From Pseudomonas sp. TH41 (GTDB taxonomy: Bacteria; Pseudomonadota; Gammaproteobacteria; Pseudomonadales; Pseudomonadaceae), in contig NZ_JAEKFH010000006.1 in the NCBI RefSeq assembly GCF_016650695.1, positions 248,001 through 312,000 of the forward strand: DNA of 64,000 nucleotides, written 5' to 3'. The notes beneath the pieces were generated by a model. That model searched no databases and had not been told where the DNA came from. It saw only the letters and a list, made by a program, of their open reading frames with translations. The position numbers and the translations under genes were made by a program. Below are positions 1 to 8,852 of the stretch, piece by piece. Position 1 is the stretch's first letter; every line of letters begins with the position of its first letter.

Positions 1-2
1 CA

Positions 3-1205
3 AATACTGCCGCCGTGGAAAAGGGCTTTGCCCAGACCGGCGCCAACCTGGTGCGCGATGTCAGCCTGCCGGCGCTGGTGCTGCACCGCGAAGCACTGGA
101 ACACAACATTCGCTGGATGCAGGCCTTCGTCAGCAACAGCGGTGCCGAACTCGCGCCCCACGGCAAAACCAGCATGACGCCTGCGCTGTTTCGCCGTCAG
201 CTCGACGCCGGGGCATGGGGCATCACCCTGGCCAGCGCCACGCAAACCCGTGCGGCGTATGCCCATGGTGTGCGTCGGGTGCTGATGGCCAACCAGTTGG
301 TCGGTACGCCCAACATGGCGCTGATCGCCGATCTGCTGGCAGACCCGACGTTCGACTTCCATTGCATGGTCGATCACCCGGACAACGTCGCTGACCTGGG
401 GGCGTATTTCGCCTCTCGCGGCGTGCGGCTGAACGTGATGATCGAGTACGGCGTGGTCGGCGGTCGTTGCGGTTGCCGGTCTGAAGAAGAAGTGGTTGCA
501 CTGGCCAAAGCCATTACCGCCCAACCGGCGCTGGCGCTGACCGGCATCGAAGGCTATGAAGGCGTGATCCACGGTGATCATGCGGTCACGGGTATCCGCG
601 AGTTCGCCGCGTCATTGGTGCGTCTGGCCGTGCAGTTGCAGGACAGCGGCGCGTTCGCCATTGCCAAGCCGATCATTACTGCCTCGGGTTCGGCCTGGTA
701 TGACCTGATCGCCGAATCCTTCGAAGCACAGAACGCTGGCGGGCGTTTCCTCAGCGTGCTGCGCCCCGGCAGTTATGTGGCGCACGACCATGGCATCTAC
801 AAAGAAGCGCAATGCTGCGTGCTCGACCGTCGCAGCGACCTGCACGAAGGTTTGCGCCCGGCGCTGGAGGTCTGGGCGCATGTGCAGTCGTTACCGGAGC
901 CAGGATTTGCGGTGATCGCCCTGGGTAAACGCGACGTGGCCTACGACGCCGGCTTGCCGGTGCCGCTGTTGCGTTACAAGGCCGGTGTGGTGCCGGCAAC
1001 GGGCGATGACGTCAGCGCCTGCAAAGTCACGGCGGTGATGGATCAGCATGCGTTCATGACGGTGGCGCCAGGGGTTGAGTTGCGAGTGGGCGATATCATT
1101 TCGTTCGGTACTTCGCACCCGTGCCTGACGTTCGACAAGTGGCGGACGGGGTGTCTGGTGGATGAGCAGCTGAATGTCATCGAAACCATGGAAACCTGTT
1201 TTTAA
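3..1205 (+). CDS. Amino-acid deaminase / D-threonine-aldolase-like PLP enzyme, 5' end outside window
   Basis: Fold-type III PLP enzyme of the alanine-racemase N-terminal / D-serine dehydratase-like family. These enzymes act on D-serine, D-threonine or 3-hydroxy-aspartate-type amino acids; the substrate here cannot be told. The likely PLP lysine lies in the motif APHGKTSMTP. Near the C-terminus SHPCLTFDKW carries the His and Cys expected for the metal site. The reading frame is open back to the window edge (codons for NTAA precede the GTG at 15), so the true start is probably a few codons upstream and the entry is 5'-partial. A sugar-acid kinase follows on the same strand after a REP pair. Family confident, exact reaction not. 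Confidence 0.85.
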   Translation, partial: NTAAVEKGFAQTGANLVRDVSLPALVLHREALEHNIRWMQAFVSNSGAELAPHGKTSMTPALFRRQLDAGAWGITLASATQTRAAYAHGVRRVLMANQLVGTPNMALIADLLADPTFDFHCMVDHPDNVADLGAYFASRGVRLNVMIEYGVVGGRCGCRSEEEVVALAKAITAQPALALTGIEGYEGVIHGDHAVTGIREFAASLVRLAVQLQDSGAFAIAKPIITASGSAWYDLIAESFEAQNAGGRFLSVLRPGSYVAHDHGIYKEAQCCVLDRRSDLHEGLRPALEVWAHVQSLPEPGFAVIALGKRDVAYDAGLPVPLLRYKAGVVPATGDDVSACKVTAVMDQHAFMTVAPGVELRVGDIISFGTSHPCLTFDKWRTGCLVDEQLNVIETMETCF

Positions 1206-1220
1206 GGTTTGAGACCGAGG

Positions 1221-1296
1221 CGCCGCCTTCGCGAGCAAGCCCGCTCCCACATTGGAATGCATTCCCTGTGGGAGCGGGCTTGCTCGCGAAGGCGGC
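1221..1296. repeat. REP pair (long inverted repeat), class B
   Basis: Two arms of about 27 bp, CGCCTTCGCGAGCAAGCCCG and onward, face each other around a short loop. This is the common Pseudomonas REP sequence (GCGAGCAAGCCCGCTCCCAC core). It lies between two co-directional genes. Confidence 0.85.
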
Positions 1297-1333
1297 CCGT
1301 CAGACAACAAAGAAACACCAGAGACCCCACACC

Positions 1334-2269
1334 ATGAACACCATCAGCACACTCGGCCCGAACACTCCGCGCATCGCCCTGATCGGCGAATGCATGATCG
1401 AGTTGCAGCAACGCGCCGACGGCAGTCTGCAACAGAGCTTCGGTGGCGATACCCTGAACACGGCGGTCTACCTGTCCCGGGAGCTGGGCGCGGGCGGCAC
1501 GGTGGATTACGTCACCGCCCTGGGCGATGACAGTTTCAGCGATGCCATGTGCCAGAGCTGGGCCAGCGAAAACATCGGGCTGGGCATGGTTCAGCGTTTA
1601 CCCGGCCGCTTGCCCGGTTTGTATTGCATCCAGACCGACGCCGCCGGCGAGCGGCGTTTTCTTTACTGGCGCAATGAAGCCGCCGTCCGTGATTGCTTCA
1701 CCACCCCGGCTGCCGCACCGATCCTGCAAGCGCTGCCGGATTACGACGTGCTGTATTTCAGCGGCATCACCTTGGCCGTGCTCGGTGTGCACGGACGGGA
1801 AAAGTTGCTGGAAACCCTGATCGAAGCCCGGCAGCGGGATGCGCGGATCGTGTTCGACAACAACTATCGGCCGCGTTTGTGGGCATCGATCGAAGACGCT
1901 CAAGCGGCTTATCGCAGTGTTCTACCTTACGTCGACCTGGCGTTACTGACCGTCGATGACGAACAGGCGTTGTTTGATTTTTCCAATTGCGAGGCAGTGT
2001 TTGCCGCTTACGAGCAGATTGGCACGCCCGAAGTGGTGCTCAAGCGCGGCGCCGAGGCGTGTTTGATTCGCTGTGATGGCGAGTCGTTTGAGGTGCCGGC
2101 GCAGATAGTCGAACGGGTGGTAGACACCACGGCGGCGGGAGACTCGTTCAGTGCGGCGTATTTGGCCAGCCGCCTGAAAGGCGGCAGCCCGGTCGAGGCG
2201 GCAGAGGCCGGGCATCGGCTGGCGAGTCGAGTGATTCAGGTGCCTGGGGCACTGATCCCTCGCAGCTGA
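1334..2269 (+). CDS. kdgK: 2-keto-3-deoxygluconate kinase (PfkB family)
   Basis: Sugar kinase of 311 residues that would phosphorylate 2-keto-3-deoxygluconate to KDPG, feeding the Entner-Doudoroff pathway in the cytoplasm. The N-terminus IALIGECMIEL and the substrate-binding GGDTLNTAVYL are typical of KdgK. The C-terminal PfkB signature DTTAAGDSFSAAYLA contains the catalytic Asp. The ATG at 1334 was chosen because the upstream in-frame codons from 1268 only translate the REP repeat. A REP pair that could act as terminator follows. The specific substrate assignment rests on family resemblance. Confidence 0.85.
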   Translation: MNTISTLGPNTPRIALIGECMIELQQRADGSLQQSFGGDTLNTAVYLSRELGAGGTVDYVTALGDDSFSDAMCQSWASENIGLGMVQRLPGRLPGLYCIQTDAAGERRFLYWRNEAAVRDCFTTPAAAPILQALPDYDVLYFSGITLAVLGVHGREKLLETLIEARQRDARIVFDNNYRPRLWASIEDAQAAYRSVLPYVDLALLTVDDEQALFDFSNCEAVFAAYEQIGTPEVVLKRGAEACLIRCDGESFEVPAQIVERVVDTTAAGDSFSAAYLASRLKGGSPVEAAEAGHRLASRVIQVPGALIPRS

Positions 2270-2302
2270 AACACAAACCAATGTCCCCGGTCCATACAAA
2301 AC

Positions 2303-2392
2303 CCCTGTAGGAGCTGCCGCAGGCTGCGATCTTTTGATCTTGTTTTTAAGAGCAAAATCAAAAGATCGCAGCCTGCGGCAGCTCCTACAGGG
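2303..2392. repeat. REP pair, class A, between convergent genes
   Basis: Perfect arms of about 36 bp beginning CCCTGTAGGAGCTGCCGCAG and containing TGCGATCTTTTGAT enclose an 18-nt loop. It lies between the convergent kdgK (+) and parvulin (-) genes and could end transcription from both sides. The same class recurs at 6608 and 11191. Confidence 0.85.
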
Positions 2393-2397
2393 ACTGT

Positions 2398-2673
2398 TCA
2401 ATCCCGGTAAAACACCTGCACCAGGTGATACCCGAACTTGCTCTTGATCGGCCCATGCACGACCCGTAGCGGCTTTTTGAAAATGACCGCGTCAATCACC
2501 CCCACCATCTGACCCGGCCGTACTTCACCCAGGTCGCCGCCGCGCTTGCCGGACGGGCAGGTCGAGTATTTCTTGGCCAGCACATCGAACGCTTCACCCT
2601 TGGCGATGCGTTGTTTGAGCTGCTCGGCTTCTTCCGAGGTTTTCACCAGAATATGGCGGGCTTGAGCTTTCAT
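2398..2673 (-). CDS. ppiC: Parvulin-type peptidyl-prolyl cis-trans isomerase
   Basis: A 91-residue single-domain parvulin that would catalyse proline isomerisation in the cytoplasm; there is no signal peptide. ARHILVKTSEEAEQL at the start, STCPSGKRGGDLGEVRPGQM in the middle and SKFGYHLVQV at the end are the parvulin hallmarks, including the active-site-region His pair and Phe/Met pocket. Length matches E. coli PpiC (93 aa). A second, more canonical copy lies at 18554-18835. This copy has an unusual basic patch (VIFKKPLRVVHGPIKSKFG). It may be a paralogue with a different role. Confidence 0.9.
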   Translation of the reverse strand: MKAQARHILVKTSEEAEQLKQRIAKGEAFDVLAKKYSTCPSGKRGGDLGEVRPGQMVGVIDAVIFKKPLRVVHGPIKSKFGYHLVQVFYRD

Positions 2674-2728
2674 TGGGGCAGATACCTTGCAACGGTGGTG
2701 ACAGCGGGGCGCGCGATTATGCCTTAAC

Positions 2729-5266
2729 TCAGTCCGGTTGGCCGATCATCGTGCGAATCTTGTTGGCCAACAGGTCGATGGAAAAGGGTTTGGCCACCAT
2801 ATCCATGCCTTCCTCCAGGAAACCCTGGCGTTCGGTGGCTTTCTCCGCGTAACCGGTCATGAACAGCACTTTGAGTTCGGGGCGGTGCTGACGAGCGATT
2901 TCCGCCAGTTGTCGACCGTTCATCCCCGGTAGCCCGACATCGGTCACCAACAGATCGACCCGCAGATCAGACTCCAGCAGGGGCAGGGCGGACTTCGCGT
3001 CTTCGGCTTCATGGGCGTGATAACCCAGCTCATTGAGCAGGTCGAGCACCAGCATGCGCACTGCCGGATCGTCTTCCACCAACACCACCGTTTCACCGGC
3101 AATCGCCGCCGGCGTTTCGCCCGTCACCGGCATCAGGATATTTTCCGGCTCCACGGCGTACAGCCTTGGCAGGTACAAACGAACGCTGGTGCCCTGGCCG
3201 GGCAGGCTGAACAGGCTCACGTGGCCGCCCGATTGCTGGGCGAACCCGTAAATCATCGACAACCCGAGGCCGGTGCCCTGGCCAATGGGTTTGGTAGTGA
3301 AAAACGGCTCGAACGCCTTGGCCAACACCGATGGCGTCATGCCGGTGCCGTTGTCGCTGACGGCAATCATCAGGTAATCCCCGGCCTTGACCGGTTCCAG
3401 CGTGGAGATGTCACTGCTGTCGAGGTAGACATTGGCGGTTTCGATCAGCAACTCGCCGCCATCGGGCATGGCGTCTCGCGCGTTGATCACCAGGTTGAGC
3501 AGGGCGTTTTCCAGTTGGCTGACGTCGGTGCTGACCGGCCAGACTTCATCGGCCAGTTGCAGTTTGAGTTCGATATGGTCGCCCTTGGTGCGGCTGAGCA
3601 AATCTTCCAGTGAATGGATCAGTTCATTGGCGTTCAGCGGCTTGCGATCCAGCGACTGACGCCGGGAGAACGCCAGCAGGCGGTGGGTCAACGCAGCGGC
3701 GCGATTGGCCGAGGACACCGCGGCTTCGGTGAAACGGCCAATCTCGGCGGTGCGCCCGTCGGCGATGTAGCGCTGCATCAAATCGAGGCTGCCGATGATC
3801 CCGGTGAGCATGTTGTTGAAGTCATGGGCGATGCCGCCCGTGAGCTGTCCCACCGCTTCCATTTTCTGTGCATGCCGCAAGGCCTCTTCGGCGCGCTCGC
3901 GTTCGACCATCTCGTTTTGCAGTTTCTCGTTGGCTTCGGCCAACTGCCGGGTTCGGGCCGCGACCCGTTCCTCCAGGGTTTCGTTGAGATTGCGCAGGGC
4001 TTCTTCGGTCTGTTTGCGCTCGGTTTCATCGATCACAAAGATGTAGAAACCATTCACCGCCCCGTCCGGGCCGTGGCGCGGCAGAAAGTTCATCAGCGCC
4101 TGGCGAGTGCTGCCATCGCGGTGCGGGGTGCTGACGCTGAAACAGCACGCCTTGCCGGCCAGCGCCTCGGCGATGTGTTCGGCGCGCAAGGCATAGGCTT
4201 CTTCGCCCAGCACTTCAAGAATGGTGCGCCCATAAAGCTCCTGGGGCGTCAGGCCATACCAGTCCAGGTACGCGGAATTGTTCAGGCGGAAGCGTTCCTC
4301 GCTGTCCACGTAGCTGATCAGGATTGGCATGGCGTTGATGATCAGCTGCAGCTCGGTCTGGCTCTGGCGCAGGGCTTGCTCGGTGTTTTTGCGCTCGGTC
4401 AGGTCAAGCGCGGCGCCGAGAAACCGGATCGGCCGGCCATGGTGGTCCTTGTAGCAACGCCCCCGGGCAAACACCCAGCGCAGTTGGCCGCCGGGTTGCA
4501 ACAGGCGATATTCTTCGGCGTACTCGCTGCCATGGGCGATCGAGTGCTTGATGCCGCGGGCGACCATCGCGCGGTCTTCCGGGTGTACGGCCTGGAGGTA
4601 GGCGCTGATGGGCAACTGGTTGGCGAGTAGCGGGTCGATCCCGTGCAACTGGGCGAAGTGGGTGTCGGCAATGAAGCGGTCTTCGCTAATGTCCCAGTCC
4701 CAGGTGCCGACGGCGTCGGTGGCGGCGAGGGCCAGTTGCAGGCGCTCTTCGGTTTCGTGTTGGGCCTTGAGGCTGGCCGCCGAGCGCTGTTCAAGTTCGA
4801 GGGCGATACGTCGGCGCTCGTTGGTTTCAATCGCCGTGACCAGAATCCCGGCGACCTCGGCGTTTTCATCGCGGATCGGGCTGTAGGTCAGGTCCAGCCA
4901 GAAGTCGGAATCGCGACCGTCGCGTTGCAAGGTAAAGCGCTGTTCGCTGTAAGTTCGCACCTGGCCTTGTAGGACTGCGCTGTAAATCGGGTCGGTAAAG
5001 TCTTTGAGTTCTGGCCAGATCTGGTGTGTCGGTTGTCCGAAAGCGTGTGGATGCTTGTTGCCGGCGAGCAGGGCGAAACCGTCGTTGTAGATTTGCGTGA
5101 GCGCTGGGCCCCACAGCAACAGCATCGGCATCGGCGAATGAATCACGATGTCCACGGCGGTTCGCAGGCTCTGCGGCCAGGTACTGGCAGCGCCCAGGGG
5201 AGTGCGCGTCCAGTCCAGTCTGGCAATCAAGGCCTGGGCATCGCTGCCGATCGGTGATGCGTTCAT
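2729..5266 (-). CDS. Hybrid PAS sensor histidine kinase / response regulator
   Basis: 845-residue soluble sensor with no membrane segments. Three PAS-like regions (about residues 40-150, 175-295 and 305-420) are followed by a coiled coil (about 420-470), a HisKA domain with phosphoacceptor His481 in GGIAHDFNNML, and an HATPase_c domain (NLVINARDAM N-box, SDNGTGM, GTGLGLSM). A C-terminal receiver domain has Asp776 in VTDVGLPG. The signal is unknown; no NCRFLQ-type LOV motif is present, so blue-light sensing is not supported. The gene stands alone, with no neighbouring response-regulator gene. Upstream lies a REP pair and the divergent PilT/PilU-type gene. Confidence 0.9.
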   Translation of the reverse strand: MNASPIGSDAQALIARLDWTRTPLGAASTWPQSLRTAVDIVIHSPMPMLLLWGPALTQIYNDGFALLAGNKHPHAFGQPTHQIWPELKDFTDPIYSAVLQGQVRTYSEQRFTLQRDGRDSDFWLDLTYSPIRDENAEVAGILVTAIETNERRRIALELEQRSAASLKAQHETEERLQLALAATDAVGTWDWDISEDRFIADTHFAQLHGIDPLLANQLPISAYLQAVHPEDRAMVARGIKHSIAHGSEYAEEYRLLQPGGQLRWVFARGRCYKDHHGRPIRFLGAALDLTERKNTEQALRQSQTELQLIINAMPILISYVDSEERFRLNNSAYLDWYGLTPQELYGRTILEVLGEEAYALRAEHIAEALAGKACCFSVSTPHRDGSTRQALMNFLPRHGPDGAVNGFYIFVIDETERKQTEEALRNLNETLEERVAARTRQLAEANEKLQNEMVERERAEEALRHAQKMEAVGQLTGGIAHDFNNMLTGIIGSLDLMQRYIADGRTAEIGRFTEAAVSSANRAAALTHRLLAFSRRQSLDRKPLNANELIHSLEDLLSRTKGDHIELKLQLADEVWPVSTDVSQLENALLNLVINARDAMPDGGELLIETANVYLDSSDISTLEPVKAGDYLMIAVSDNGTGMTPSVLAKAFEPFFTTKPIGQGTGLGLSMIYGFAQQSGGHVSLFSLPGQGTSVRLYLPRLYAVEPENILMPVTGETPAAIAGETVVLVEDDPAVRMLVLDLLNELGYHAHEAEDAKSALPLLESDLRVDLLVTDVGLPGMNGRQLAEIARQHRPELKVLFMTGYAEKATERQGFLEEGMDMVAKPFSIDLLANKIRTMIGQPD

Positions 5267-5336
5267 CTAAATGTCCTGCCTGAGTCGGTGTAGCGACATC
5301 TACTATCCTTGCCATGCGGTAGACGCTGGATGCCAC

Positions 5337-5436
5337 TGTAGGAGCGAGCTTGCTCGCGATGGACGTTAACGATAAAGCGTCTTTTCTGAACAAACGCGCC
5401 GCTCCTGAGTCCATCGCGAGCAAGCTCGCTCCTACA
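5337..5436. repeat. REP pair, class B variant
   Basis: Arms TGTAGGAGCGAGCTTGCTCG and continuing GCGATGGA (27 bp) are repeated inverted at 5410-5436 around a 46-nt loop. It sits between the divergent kinase and ATPase genes, so the promoters of both must lie around it. Confidence 0.85.
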
Positions 5437-5490
5437 TTTGACCCGCGTTGGGTCTTTTATTCATTGAATGCTTCGCGAGTGCTTTTTGCC

Positions 5491-6600
5491 ATGGAAATCG
5501 ATGCACTGTTGAAGCTGTTGGCCAGCCAGAATGGCTCCGATCTCTACCTGTCCACCGGCGCGCCACCCAGCGCGCGGTTCGACGGTGTCCTCAAAACATT
5601 GGCGGACCAGCCGTTCAAACCGGGGGAAATTGCGGCCATTGCCGCGTCCATCATGGACGCCGAACAGCGCCTGGAGTTCGATCGGGAGCTGGAAATGAAC
5701 CTGGCCATCTCGCTGCCCGGGATCGGACGCTTCCGGGTCAATATCTTCAAGCAACGTAACGATTTATCGATCGTGGCGCGCAACATCAAACTCGACATTC
5801 CGCGTTTCGAAGACCTCAAGTTGCCGCCGGTGCTGCTCGAAACCGTAATGCTCAAACAAGGCCTGATGCTGTTTGTCGGCGCCACCGATTCGGGCAAGTC
5901 TACCTCGCTGGCGGCATTGATCGATTACCGCAACCGCCACAGCAGTGGCCATATCATCACCATCGAGGACCCGGTCGAGTACATCCACCGGCACAAGAAG
6001 TCGATCATCAACCAGCGGGAAGTCGGCGTCGATACCCGCAGTTTTCATGCCGCCTTGAAAAACACCCTGCGCCAGGCACCGGACGTGGTACTGATCGGCG
6101 AAATCCGCGACCGCGAGACTATGGAGCATGCGCTGGCGTTTGCCGATACCGGTCATCTGGTGATTTCCACCCTGCATGCCCATAACGCCCATCAGGCGCT
6201 GGACCGGATTATCAATTTCTTCCCTGAAGACCGCCGGTCGCAACTGCTGCATGACTTGGGCAATAACCTCAAAGCATTCGTTTCCCAGCGATTGGTGCGC
6301 ACCCAAGAGGGTCAGCGCCGGGCAGCGGTTGAGGTAATGCTGGGGACGCCGACCATCGGCGATCTGATCCGCCGCAACGAGTTCGACGAGCTCAAGGGGA
6401 TCATGGAGAAGTCTGCGGAGCTAGGGATGCAGACGTTCGACGGTGCGCTGTATGCGCTAGTCGTGGAAGGTGCGATTACCGAGGAGGAAGCGTTGAAGCA
6501 TGCGGACTCGGTGAACAATTTGAGGTTGCGGCTCAAATTGCACGCCGAAGCATCACCGGGCTTGCATTCCCCTCCCGGCGAATGGGGCCTGATGGACTGA
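5491..6600 (+). CDS. PilT/PilU-family type IV pilus retraction ATPase
   Basis: 369-residue hexameric secretion-type ATPase that would drive pilus retraction at the inner-membrane platform. Seen in sequence: GSDLYLSTGAPPSARFDG near the N-terminus, Walker A GATDSGKST, the Asp box TIEDPVEYIH, Walker B VLIGEIRDRETM and the His box STLHAHNAH. The C-terminus (GIMEKSAELGMQTFD, HADSVNNLRLRLKL) is closer to PilU than to PilT, and no AIRNLI motif is seen. The usual pilT partner is not next to it, so this is a solitary copy. The ATG at 5491 is preferred because the earlier in-frame start lies inside the REP pair. Confidence 0.88.
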   Translation: MEIDALLKLLASQNGSDLYLSTGAPPSARFDGVLKTLADQPFKPGEIAAIAASIMDAEQRLEFDRELEMNLAISLPGIGRFRVNIFKQRNDLSIVARNIKLDIPRFEDLKLPPVLLETVMLKQGLMLFVGATDSGKSTSLAALIDYRNRHSSGHIITIEDPVEYIHRHKKSIINQREVGVDTRSFHAALKNTLRQAPDVVLIGEIRDRETMEHALAFADTGHLVISTLHAHNAHQALDRIINFFPEDRRSQLLHDLGNNLKAFVSQRLVRTQEGQRRAAVEVMLGTPTIGDLIRRNEFDELKGIMEKSAELGMQTFDGALYALVVEGAITEEEALKHADSVNNLRLRLKLHAEASPGLHSPPGEWGLMD

Positions 6601-6607
6601 CACAAAT

Positions 6608-6701
6608 CCCCTGTAGGAGCTGCCGAAGGCTGCGATCTTTTGATCTTGCCTTTAAAAGATCAACATCAAAAGATCGCAGCCTTCGGCAGCTCCTACAGGG
6701 G
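6608..6701. repeat. REP pair, class A, between convergent genes
   Basis: Arms of about 36 bp, CCCCTGTAGGAGCTGCCGAA onward, separate the convergent pilus ATPase and acetoacetyl-CoA synthetase genes. It is a probable bidirectional terminator and is immediately followed by a short direct-repeat array. Confidence 0.85.
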
Positions 6702-6702
6702 G

Positions 6703-6758
6703 TGTGTTTCAGTCATCAGGGTTGTGTTTCAGTCATCACGGGTTGTGTTTCAGTCATT
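6703..6758. repeat. Three tandem copies of a 20-21 bp unit
   Basis: The core TGTGTTTCAGTCATC occurs three times at 20-21 bp spacing (the last copy ends in T). The copy nearest the gene contains the TGA stop of the acetoacetyl-CoA synthetase on the minus strand, so each distal copy repeats a TGACTGA stop region. Confidence 0.8.
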
Positions 6759-8705
6759 GAGCTCTGGGCGATTGCGGAATTGCTCCAGCGCTTCGGGATT
6801 GGCCAGCGCATCGGTGTTTTTCACGGGTTGGCCATGCACCACGTTTCTCACCGCCAGCTCGACCACCTTGCCGCTGATCGTCCGGGGAATGTCGGTCACC
6901 GCAACAATCTTCGCCGGCACATGCCGGGGCGTGGTGTTGGCGCGAATGACCTGGCGAATCTGCTGCTCCAGCTCCGCGTCCAGCGCTACACCGTCACGCA
7001 AGCGAACGAACAACACCACCCGCACGTCATCCTGCCATTGCTGACCGATGGCCACGCTGTCGATGACCTGCGGGACTTTCTCGACCTGACGGTAGATTTC
7101 CGCCGTGCCGATCCGCACGCCGCCGGGGTTGAGCACGGCGTCCGAGCGCCCGTGGATCATCATCCCGCCATGAGGCAACTGTTCGGCGTAATCGCCCTGC
7201 GCCCAGACTCCGGGGAACTGCGTGAAATAGGAGGCGCGCAGTTTTTCTCCGGTGGGGTCATTCCACAGGCCGATGGGCATGGCCGGGAAATGCCGGGTGC
7301 AGACCAGCTCGCCTTTCTCGCCGATGACCGGTTGACCGTCGTCGTTCCAGACTTCGATGGCCATGCCCAGGCTCTTGCCCTGCATCTCGCCACGGCGTAC
7401 CGGTTGCAACGGATTGCCGTTCACAAAGCAGGAAACGATATCGGTGCCGCCGGACATCGAGGCCAGGCACAGGTCGGTCTTGAAGTCGCGGTAGACGTAA
7501 TCGTAGCTCTGCGGCGACAGCGCGGAGCCGGTGCAGAGCAGGGTTTTCAGGCTGCTCAGCGCATGGCTTTGCCGGGGTTTCACGCCGTTGCTTTCCAGGG
7601 TCGCCAGGTACTTGGGGCTGGTGCCGAATACGCTGATGCGCTCGTCGTCGATCAAATCGATCAGACGCTCCGGATCGGGGTGGAACGGCGAACCGTCGTA
7701 CAGCACCACAGCGCTGTCCACGGCCAGCGCCGAGACCAGCCAGTTCCACATCATCCAGCCGCAAGTGGTGTAGTAGAACAAACGGTCCCCGGGGCCGAGA
7801 TCGCAGTGCAGGCCATGTTCCTTGACGTGTTGCAGCAATACGCCACCGGTGCTGTGAATGATGCATTTCGGCACGCCAGTGGTGCCGCTGGAATAGAGAA
7901 TGTACAGCGGATGCGCAAAAGGTACGGCAACGAAATCCGGCTCGCCGCCTATGTCGTAGAACGCGTCCCATAGCGCCACGTCGGCTTCGGTGTGGAAGTC
8001 TTGGATGCGCGCCTGAGGCCGCGCGTAAGGCACGACAATCAACTGCTGCAACGACGGCAATCGTTCGAGGATTTCATTGACCTTGGTGGTCTGGTCGATC
8101 GCTTTACCGGCGTAGCGGTAGCCGGCGCAGGTAATCAGCACCTTCGGTTCGATCTGGCCGAAGCGGTCGATTACGCCTTGAGTGCCGAAGTCCGGCGAAG
8201 AACAGGACCAGATCGCGCCCAGGCTGGTGGTGGCTAGCATGGCGACGAGTGTTTGCCAGGTGTTCGGCATGCACGCGGCCACGCGGTCGCCGACGACAAC
8301 GCCAGCGGCGATCAAGCTGTTTTGAAAACCGGCGACATGCTCCGCCAGGTCGCCCCAGGTCAACTGTTCGCGTTGGCCGTTCTCGCCAATCGCTACCACC
8401 GCCACGGCATCGTCACGGCGTCGCAGCAGGTGTTCGGCGAAATTCAGGGTCGCACCGGGGAACCACTGGGCGCTGGGCATTTGCGGGCCTTCCAGCAGCA
8501 CCGCGTCCGGTTGATCGTGGAAACGGATGTCGAAGAAATCGACAATGGCCTGCCAGAACGCGACCCGCTGATCGATGGACCATTGGTGCAGGGCCGGGTA
8601 GTCGTCGACGTGGAGGTGGTGCCGCTGATTGATGAAGCGCCGAAAGGCCTCCATGCGGGTCTTGCCGATGCGCTCGGCGCTGGGTTGCCAGAGAATGTCG
8701 GACAT
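6750..8705 (-). CDS. Acetoacetyl-CoA synthetase
   Basis: 651-residue acyl-adenylate-forming enzyme converting acetoacetate, ATP and CoA to acetoacetyl-CoA in the cytoplasm. The AMP-binding P-loop is ILYSSGTTGVPK, the A-motif region reads YTTCGWMMWNWL, and the C-terminal catalytic lysine is in RTISGKVVELAVRN. Length fits acetoacetyl-CoA synthetase (about 650 aa). Downstream of the permease and dehydrogenase genes on the same strand, it completes a route from 3-hydroxybutyrate to acetoacetyl-CoA. A REP pair separates it from bdhA, so it may be transcribed separately or at reduced level. Confidence 0.93.
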   Translation of the reverse strand: MSDILWQPSAERIGKTRMEAFRRFINQRHHLHVDDYPALHQWSIDQRVAFWQAIVDFFDIRFHDQPDAVLLEGPQMPSAQWFPGATLNFAEHLLRRRDDAVAVVAIGENGQREQLTWGDLAEHVAGFQNSLIAAGVVVGDRVAACMPNTWQTLVAMLATTSLGAIWSCSSPDFGTQGVIDRFGQIEPKVLITCAGYRYAGKAIDQTTKVNEILERLPSLQQLIVVPYARPQARIQDFHTEADVALWDAFYDIGGEPDFVAVPFAHPLYILYSSGTTGVPKCIIHSTGGVLLQHVKEHGLHCDLGPGDRLFYYTTCGWMMWNWLVSALAVDSAVVLYDGSPFHPDPERLIDLIDDERISVFGTSPKYLATLESNGVKPRQSHALSSLKTLLCTGSALSPQSYDYVYRDFKTDLCLASMSGGTDIVSCFVNGNPLQPVRRGEMQGKSLGMAIEVWNDDGQPVIGEKGELVCTRHFPAMPIGLWNDPTGEKLRASYFTQFPGVWAQGDYAEQLPHGGMMIHGRSDAVLNPGGVRIGTAEIYRQVEKVPQVIDSVAIGQQWQDDVRVVLFVRLRDGVALDAELEQQIRQVIRANTTPRHVPAKIVAVTDIPRTISGKVVELAVRNVVHGQPVKNTDALANPEALEQFRNRPELND

Positions 8706-8737
8706 GGCTTTGCCTCTTTATCTCTCTTGAGATCCAT

Positions 8738-8825
8738 TCGCGGGCAAGCCACGCTCCCACAGGTTTTGTGGTGGGCACCCAATTTGGTTCGACACAAAAC
8801 CTGTGGGAGCGTGGCTTGCCCGCGA
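8738..8825. repeat. REP pair, class B variant, inside the hydroxybutyrate gene group
   Basis: Arms TCGCGGGCAAGCCACGCTCC followed by CACAGGTTTTGTG are inverted around 8775. It sits between bdhA and the acetoacetyl-CoA synthetase gene, a position that could attenuate or stabilise the polycistronic message. Confidence 0.85.
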
Positions 8826-8852
8826 TGAACGATAACGCGGTCTAGTGGCGGG

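Noticed and set aside
3614..4630. Long plus-strand open frame (338 codons) opposite the hybrid kinase gene
   Set aside because: It is the antisense shadow of a high-GC gene; no ribosome-binding site or domain, and the kinase on the other strand is unmistakable.
6582..7973. Plus-strand open frame of 463 codons over the acetoacetyl-CoA synthetase
   Set aside because: It starts inside a REP pair and runs antisense to a well-supported enzyme; composition effect only.
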